Shown here piece after piece: positions 13,580 to 17,281 of a stretch of DNA of 17,281 bases. The notes under the pieces are model-generated. The model ran no database searches. It saw only the letters and a list, made by a program, of their open reading frames with translations, and was not told the origin of the DNA. The position numbers and the translations under genes are program-made. Every line of letters starts with the position of its first letter. Within the stretch, counting starts at the first letter, position 1. Source of the stretch: JAKQHY01 sp034429475 (GTDB taxonomy: Bacteria; Chloroflexota; Anaerolineae; B4-G1; SLSP01); the NCBI GenBank assembly GCA_034429475.1, contig DAOUGD010000304.1, positions 1-17,281 on the forward strand. The letters run 5' to 3'.

Positions 13580-14778
13580 TTTACTCTACCCCGCCTCGAT
13601 CCCCACAATCCGCGCGCTATCTCCTGACGGGCGCGGCAGTTTTATTGTTGACCCTGATCGCTGCCACCGCGCTTGCCTTGCATCTCACTTGCCCGCCTAT
13701 TCCTTACACTGCCGAGACCGCCTCGCTGGAACAGACTGTGCAGGCGCGCGTCCGAGCCATCGTGGATGAGACACAGTCCACCGATTCCAACGGTCTCATC
13801 ATGGTTTCCCAAGAGCTGGAACTGGAAGTGGTCTCCGCTGGAGACTACCATGGCGCGCAGATCAAGGTGACCTACAATGGCATGGGGCCGTCACTGCGGG
13901 CATTGCGGTTCCGTGTGGGGGAGCGGGCGATGGTGATGGTTTCCCAACGGCCCAACGGTCAGCCTTTTTTCACGGTGACGGATCATGTGCGGCTGGGGGC
14001 GCTGGGGTTGTTCGTCGTTGTTTTTGCCGGGGTGATCCTGGTGATGGGACGCGGGCAGGGGCTTCGCGCGCTGTTGGGGTTGGCTTTGAGCGCCCTGCTC
14101 ATCGGCGGATTCATCCTGCCTCAAATTCTGGCTCACCGCCCTCCCATGCTGGTTTCCCTGGTGGGGGCAGCGCTGCTCCTGGGCGCAACCCTCTATCTGA
14201 TCCAAGGGTGGAACGCCGTGGCGCACACCAGTTTCCTGGGCGGCGCGGTCAGTCTGGGGTTCACCGGCCTGCTGGCTGCGGCGTGGACTGGTATGGCGCA
14301 CCTGACCGGCTTTGGCTCCGAGGAAACGTTGTATCTCCAGGCCATCGGGGTGAGCATTGAAATGCGCGGACTGCTGCTAGCGGGGATAATCCTTGGCGCG
14401 GCCGGCGTGCTGGACGACGTGATCTTGGCGCAAGCCGTGGCTGCCTTTGAGATTCACCGCACCGATCCCGCGCTGCCCTGGCCGGAAGTCTATCGGCGGG
14501 GGATGAAAGTCGGGAGCGCGCACCTCCATTCGATGGTCAACACGCTGATCCTGGCCTATGCCGGCGCCGCTTTGCCGCTGATTATTCTGTTTTACCTGTA
14601 CCCGGAGCCGTGGTATCTCACCATCAACCGCGAACTGATCGCTGAAGAAATCGTGCGCACGTTGGTGGGCAGTGTGGGGCTGATGCTGGCCGTGCCATTG
14701 ACGACTTTGATTGCAGCCAGGGTCGCCGTGACCCAATCATACGGGTTGGTTGAAGGCCAACTGCCAGGGGCTGGCTAA
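13576..14778 (+). CDS. YibE/F-family multi-pass membrane protein
   Basis: Integral membrane protein of 400 residues. A first helix (about 15-36) leads to a domain of about 100 residues, probably outside the membrane, followed by seven more hydrophobic segments (starting near VRLGALGLFVVVF). Family landmarks are GAAGVLDDVILAQ and GSAHLHSMVNTLILAYAGAALPL, equivalent to the GxxGVLDD and HxxSTVNTLxLAYAG motifs of YibE/YibF proteins. The family is thought to be transport-related but its substrate is not established; it often occurs singly, as here. The ATG at 13576 has only a weak GAAAGG (13562-13567) of its own; a stronger site serves the overlapping 9-codon frame. The gene ends at a hairpin shared with the convergent pilin gene. 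Confidence 0.88.
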   Translation: MIYSTPPRSPQSARYLLTGAAVLLLTLIAATALALHLTCPPIPYTAETASLEQTVQARVRAIVDETQSTDSNGLIMVSQELELEVVSAGDYHGAQIKVTYNGMGPSLRALRFRVGERAMVMVSQRPNGQPFFTVTDHVRLGALGLFVVVFAGVILVMGRGQGLRALLGLALSALLIGGFILPQILAHRPPMLVSLVGAALLLGATLYLIQGWNAVAHTSFLGGAVSLGFTGLLAAAWTGMAHLTGFGSEETLYLQAIGVSIEMRGLLLAGIILGAAGVLDDVILAQAVAAFEIHRTDPALPWPEVYRRGMKVGSAHLHSMVNTLILAYAGAALPLIILFYLYPEPWYLTINRELIAEEIVRTLVGSVGLMLAVPLTTLIAARVAVTQSYGLVEGQLPGAG

Positions 14779-14804
14779 CGCACGTTTTCCCCTGAACTCA
14801 GAAC

Positions 14805-14840
14805 AAAAAATAAAACCCCACAGATGTGGGGTCTTGTTGT
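14805..14840. terminator. Bidirectional terminator between YibE/F and pilin genes
   Basis: An 8-bp inverted repeat, ACCCCACA (14815-14822) and TGTGGGGT (14825-14832), is flanked on the left by an A-rich run (14805-14815, T-rich on the reverse strand) and on the right by CTTGTTGTT. The reverse-strand side is the stronger terminator and fits the end of the pilin transcript; the forward side is adequate for the YibE/F gene. Confidence 0.85.
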
Positions 14841-14862
14841 TCTCGGTCTGACGATGGGGGGA

Positions 14863-15012
14863 TTAGCCCAGGCCGCTGACGACGTTGCTGAAGACGTTCT
14901 GGATCACGCCACCGAGCGTGGTCAGGATGACGATGACGACGATAGCGATGAGCACCAGGATGAGGGCATATTCCACCAACCCTTGACCTTCTTCACGCGG
15001 TAAGTACAACAT
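14863..15012 (-). CDS. Flp/Fap-type pilin (class IVb, TadE-secretion type)
   Basis: Small pilin subunit of 49 residues on the reverse strand. It begins MLYLPREEGQGLVEYALILV, a short charged leader followed by G|QGLVEY, the prepilin-peptidase site of Flp pilins (cut after Gly9, glutamate at mature position 5, tyrosine at 6). An unbroken hydrophobic helix follows (ALILVLIAIVVIVILTTLGG) and a short polar end. The mature protein would be about 40 residues, the usual size. AAAGGAG (15026-15020) stands 7 bases before the ATG, with a good promoter upstream and a strong terminator behind. No tad assembly genes are in the window, so secretion must rely on genes elsewhere. Confidence 0.93.
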   Translation of the reverse strand: MLYLPREEGQGLVEYALILVLIAIVVIVILTTLGGVIQNVFSNVVSGLG

Positions 15013-15054
15013 TTCAGTTCTCCTTTCATTAGCTAAGTTTTGGAATCTGACTAT

Positions 15055-15083
15055 ATCATACCCTATTTTAACCTATACTGCAA
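15055..15083 (-). promoter_or_regulatory. Promoter of the Flp pilin gene
   Basis: On the reverse strand TTGCAG (15083-15078) and TATGAT (15060-15055) are separated by 17 bases. The predicted start near 15048 leaves about 35 bases before the pilin ATG. Spacing and both hexamers are good. Confidence 0.7.
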
Positions 15084-15250
15084 TAGGAATTTAGTCCCAT
15101 CAAGACTTCCGAGACTTTCCAACTTCGGAGCTGGCATTTTGACGAGGTTTTTCCAAAACTGTTTTTGGGTGTATAGTCACCCTGCCCCCCGGCGCAAATC
15201 GCGTGCGGGGGTGTTCAACGACGACATCAAAATCTATGGAGGATGATACC

Positions 15251-15487
15251 ATGCCACCACGCGTTGTGATCGTGACCGGAGCAAGCACCGGCATCGGAGC
15301 CGCTACAGCGGAACTTTTCGGTCGTAAAGGATGGGTGGTTGTGCTGGCGGCGCGTTCTCAGGACAAGATTGGACAAGACCTGGCGAAATTCGGCGCGCTC
15401 CTTGCGGGACTGGGCGCGCTGTTGAGTGTGGGATTGGGTTGGTTGATAACTCGCCGTCGCGGCAATCAAAACCGCCGCGGGCAATAA
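15251..15487 (+). CDS. Truncated short-chain dehydrogenase N-terminus joined to a membrane tail
   Basis: Open frame of 78 residues. Residues 5-40 are the first beta-alpha-beta unit of a short-chain dehydrogenase, with the cofactor motif TGASTGIG (9-16) and the second strand ending VVLAAR. The sequence then leaves the family: instead of about 200 residues with the YxxxK active site it goes straight to a hydrophobic helix (FGALLAGLGALLSVGLGWLI, 48-67) and a basic end (TRRRGNQNRRG). This looks like an in-frame internal deletion of a dehydrogenase bearing a C-terminal membrane anchor, or a fusion; it cannot be an active dehydrogenase. GGAGG (15238-15242) at 8-base spacing selects this ATG over one at 15236. 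The lyase gene follows after 18 bases, so the pair may be co-transcribed. Probably a decaying remnant. Confidence 0.75.
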   Translation: MPPRVVIVTGASTGIGAATAELFGRKGWVVVLAARSQDKIGQDLAKFGALLAGLGALLSVGLGWLITRRRGNQNRRGQ

Positions 15488-15505
15488 TAGGGTAATGGAG
15501 GCATT

Positions 15506-16654
15506 ATGGCAAAGCTACAGGTGGGTTCGCATTGGGAATCGGAATTGACGGTGTCCAAAGACCCCGTCAGTGGGGCGACCGTGCGGCAGTATACGCATTA
15601 CAAGGGGCACAGCAACCACTTCTATTTTACTTACCCCTCCTGGTATGACCACGGTCGCAAAATTGTCTTCTACTCCGACCGGGAGAACCGCACGAATCTC
15701 TTCGGGGTGGATTTGGAAAGCGGGGACATCACACAGCTCACCGACCTCGACCCGGCGCTGGGGGAACCCGGCGGCTTGAGCAAGAACCCGGCGCGCGAGG
15801 AGCTGTACTTCACGCAGGCAGGGGTGCTGACGGCGCTGGATCTGGCGACGTTGGCGACGCGCCAGCTCTACACGCGCCCGGCGGGCTACGTGGGCGGCAG
15901 CGCCAACGCGACGGCGGACGGCAAGTACCTTTGCGCGGGCTACACTCAAGACCTCTCCGACCGCTTTATGGTGGATTTGGGGCACGGCTATGTCGGCTTC
16001 CGCGAAACGTGGGAGGCGCATCCGCACTCGTTCATCGTCAAAATCCCGATTGACGGCGGCGAGCCGGAGACAGTCTTTGAGGAGGACTACTGGCTCGGTC
16101 ACTTCAACGCCTCGCCCAAGCTGCCCAACATCCTCACGTTCTGCCACGAAGGGCCGTGGCATCTGGTGGAGAATCGCATCTGGGGGCTGGATCTGGCGAC
16201 GCGCGCCGTGTGGCAAATTCGCCCGAACGCGCCGGATGAGGCGATTGGGCACGAATATTGGATGAGCGACGGCGAACACATCGGCTACCACGGCAAGACG
16301 CCCGCCGGCCCGGTCTACGGCGCGATCCGTTACGACAACACCGACCAGGTGGAGGCGCCGTTTGAGGGGCATTGCTGGCACTTCCACAGCTATATGCTCG
16401 ACCTGGTGGTCGGCGATGGCGACGCCAAAGACCCGTATCTGCTGCTATGGCGCTTCAAAAACGGACAGTTCGAGGGGCCGAAAGTGTTGGCGTGGCATCG
16501 CGGCTCGTTCCACACGCAGCGCGTCCACGTCCACCCCTGCTTCAACGCGACGGGCACGCAGGTGGTCTACACCGCCGATCCGCAGGGCTACGGACAGGTC
16601 TTTGTGGTGGACGTGCCCGCGTTTGAATCATTGCCGGATCGGGGAAGGGTGTAG
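15506..16654 (+). CDS. Oligogalacturonide lyase-like protein, PL22 beta-propeller
   Basis: Predicted cytoplasmic enzyme of 382 residues that would cleave short unsaturated galacturonides from pectin by beta-elimination (EC 4.2.2.6 type). The sequence has propeller-like repeats (KIVFYSDRENRTNLFGVDLESGDITQLT and successors). FCHEGPWHLVENRIWGLDL is typical of the family, and HTQRVHVHPCF supplies Gln338, His341 and His343, equivalent to the Gln/His/His metal ligands I recall from the Yersinia enzyme. A further ligand is probably one of His289, 292 or 294, and His249 in GHEYW is a candidate catalytic residue. No signal peptide is present, as expected for an enzyme acting on imported oligomers. GGAGG (15497-15501) precedes the ATG closely (4 bases). 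No other pectin genes are in the window. Exact substrate is inferred. Confidence 0.87.
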   Translation: MAKLQVGSHWESELTVSKDPVSGATVRQYTHYKGHSNHFYFTYPSWYDHGRKIVFYSDRENRTNLFGVDLESGDITQLTDLDPALGEPGGLSKNPAREELYFTQAGVLTALDLATLATRQLYTRPAGYVGGSANATADGKYLCAGYTQDLSDRFMVDLGHGYVGFRETWEAHPHSFIVKIPIDGGEPETVFEEDYWLGHFNASPKLPNILTFCHEGPWHLVENRIWGLDLATRAVWQIRPNAPDEAIGHEYWMSDGEHIGYHGKTPAGPVYGAIRYDNTDQVEAPFEGHCWHFHSYMLDLVVGDGDAKDPYLLLWRFKNGQFEGPKVLAWHRGSFHTQRVHVHPCFNATGTQVVYTADPQGYGQVFVVDVPAFESLPDRGRV

Positions 16655-17281
16655 AGAGTCTCGGACTTCAATTGCGGGATGAGCTGCTGCCGCGCTTTGA
16701 CTATGCAGAGGCAGCTTGTGCGCGGAAGGGTGTACTGCTCGCGCTGCTCTTCCCCTATGGTATCTCACCCTATTTTGTGGCTTACCCCGGCGCGAGCAGC
16801 GGTCAACTTTCGACAGAACGTTGCCGCACCACGGCGCGCGCCTGGGGGGCCGCGCGCGACCTGCGCGCCGGCGCTTTTCTGTTGGCGACGCCCTGAACGG
16901 CTTCTACGGTCTCAAGCGCCGGCGCGGCAACGAACCAGTCGTGCGCCTACTCCGCCTTAAACTTCCGCCCATTTGTCTTGCAGTTTTCTTGAATGATGTC
17001 TTTCCCCGAGGCTGCCGCCAGACACGCCAAATCCTTTGACCCATAGGCCAGCCATATAGAAATCCTTCACCTCCAGCAACGTGTGCTGAAGGGGCTTTTC
17101 TCGTCGCCGCGCGGCGCTTCTGATTTTAAGGATATTTTTGTCTTTGGTTAATAAATTGATGACTCTTTCTGGCTAGAATGTTAGTAGACCAATCGCGTAT
17201 TTAGAATCTATCTGAAAATTCGTTTTGGCCTGCGATTTGCGCCTAAAGGCGCGGTTTGAAGGGTATTTTTTCGTTGGCGGG
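16655..17281. other. Right-hand region without a supportable gene
   Basis: About 630 bases follow the lyase gene. A frame open from 16627 to 16896 includes a peptide reading GKGVESLGLQLRDELLPRFD, but it has no ribosome binding site and I recognise no family; it may be a remnant. Later frames to 17039 overlap one another and look non-coding. A hairpin with one mismatch (17071-17078 against 17084-17091, followed by GGGGCTTTTC) could be a weak terminator. A perfect palindrome CGCCGCGCGGCG lies at 17105-17116. The sequence becomes AT-rich after about 17117, suggesting a promoter region for a gene beyond the edge, though I see no well-spaced hexamer pair. Confidence 0.5.

Noticed and set aside
15040..15246. 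Forward frame of 68 codons upstream of the dehydrogenase remnant
   Set aside because: No ribosome binding site, overlaps the pilin promoter on the other strand, and no family resemblance.
15515..16387. Reverse-strand frame of 290 codons opposite the lyase
   Set aside because: Arg/Val/Ala-rich low-complexity translation typical of a shadow frame; the PL22 motifs are on the forward strand.

Overview
The window most resembles a moderately GC-rich member of the Chloroflexota (Anaerolineae/Caldilineae-like). This is inferred from three things: proteins such as the secreted one ending in FLPLVLKG, a tiny Flp pilin beginning MLYLPREEGQGLVEYA, and 7-9 bp tandem repeats in several intergenic gaps. 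No rRNA or marker gene confirms the taxonomy.

The left part (1-10941) is dominated by nitrogen assimilation and signalling. It begins with a type I-alpha glutamine synthetase (168-1508), a single-domain KaiC/RAD55-like ATPase (1687-2427) and an Amt ammonium transporter (2523-3845), closed by a strong terminator. A promoter then drives a signalling cassette: a membrane histidine kinase with a periplasmic solute-binding-like sensor (4079-6232), an Rcp1-type single-domain response regulator (6240-6689), and a hybrid kinase REC-PAS-PAS-PAS-HisKA-HATPase-REC that overlaps the regulator by ATGA (6686-9370). A second, type I-beta glutamine synthetase with its own TATAAT promoter follows (9532-10941). 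It keeps the adenylylation-site tyrosine. No PII (glnB/glnK) gene is present; a KaiC-like ATPase sits upstream of amt in the neighbourhood where PII is often found.

The middle (10942-14778) holds a possible 44-residue reverse-strand ORF tail-to-tail with glnA, a terminator, a secreted protein with an apparent thrombospondin type 1 repeat plus fibronectin III domain (11291-13423), a repeat-rich gap, and a YibE/F-family membrane protein (13576-14778) preceded by a possible 9-codon coupled leader.

The right part has a bidirectional terminator shared with a reverse-strand Flp pilin gene (15012-14863), then a short ORF joining the N-terminal nucleotide-binding motif of a short-chain dehydrogenase to a membrane tail (15251-15487), and a PL22-like oligogalacturonide lyase (15506-16654). 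The last ~630 bases carry no gene I can support.

The most interesting hypothesis is a nitrogen-control locus in which two differently regulated glutamine synthetases, an ammonium channel, a KaiC-like ATPase and a multi-step phosphorelay act together without a local PII protein. The link between these parts is inferred from gene order only.
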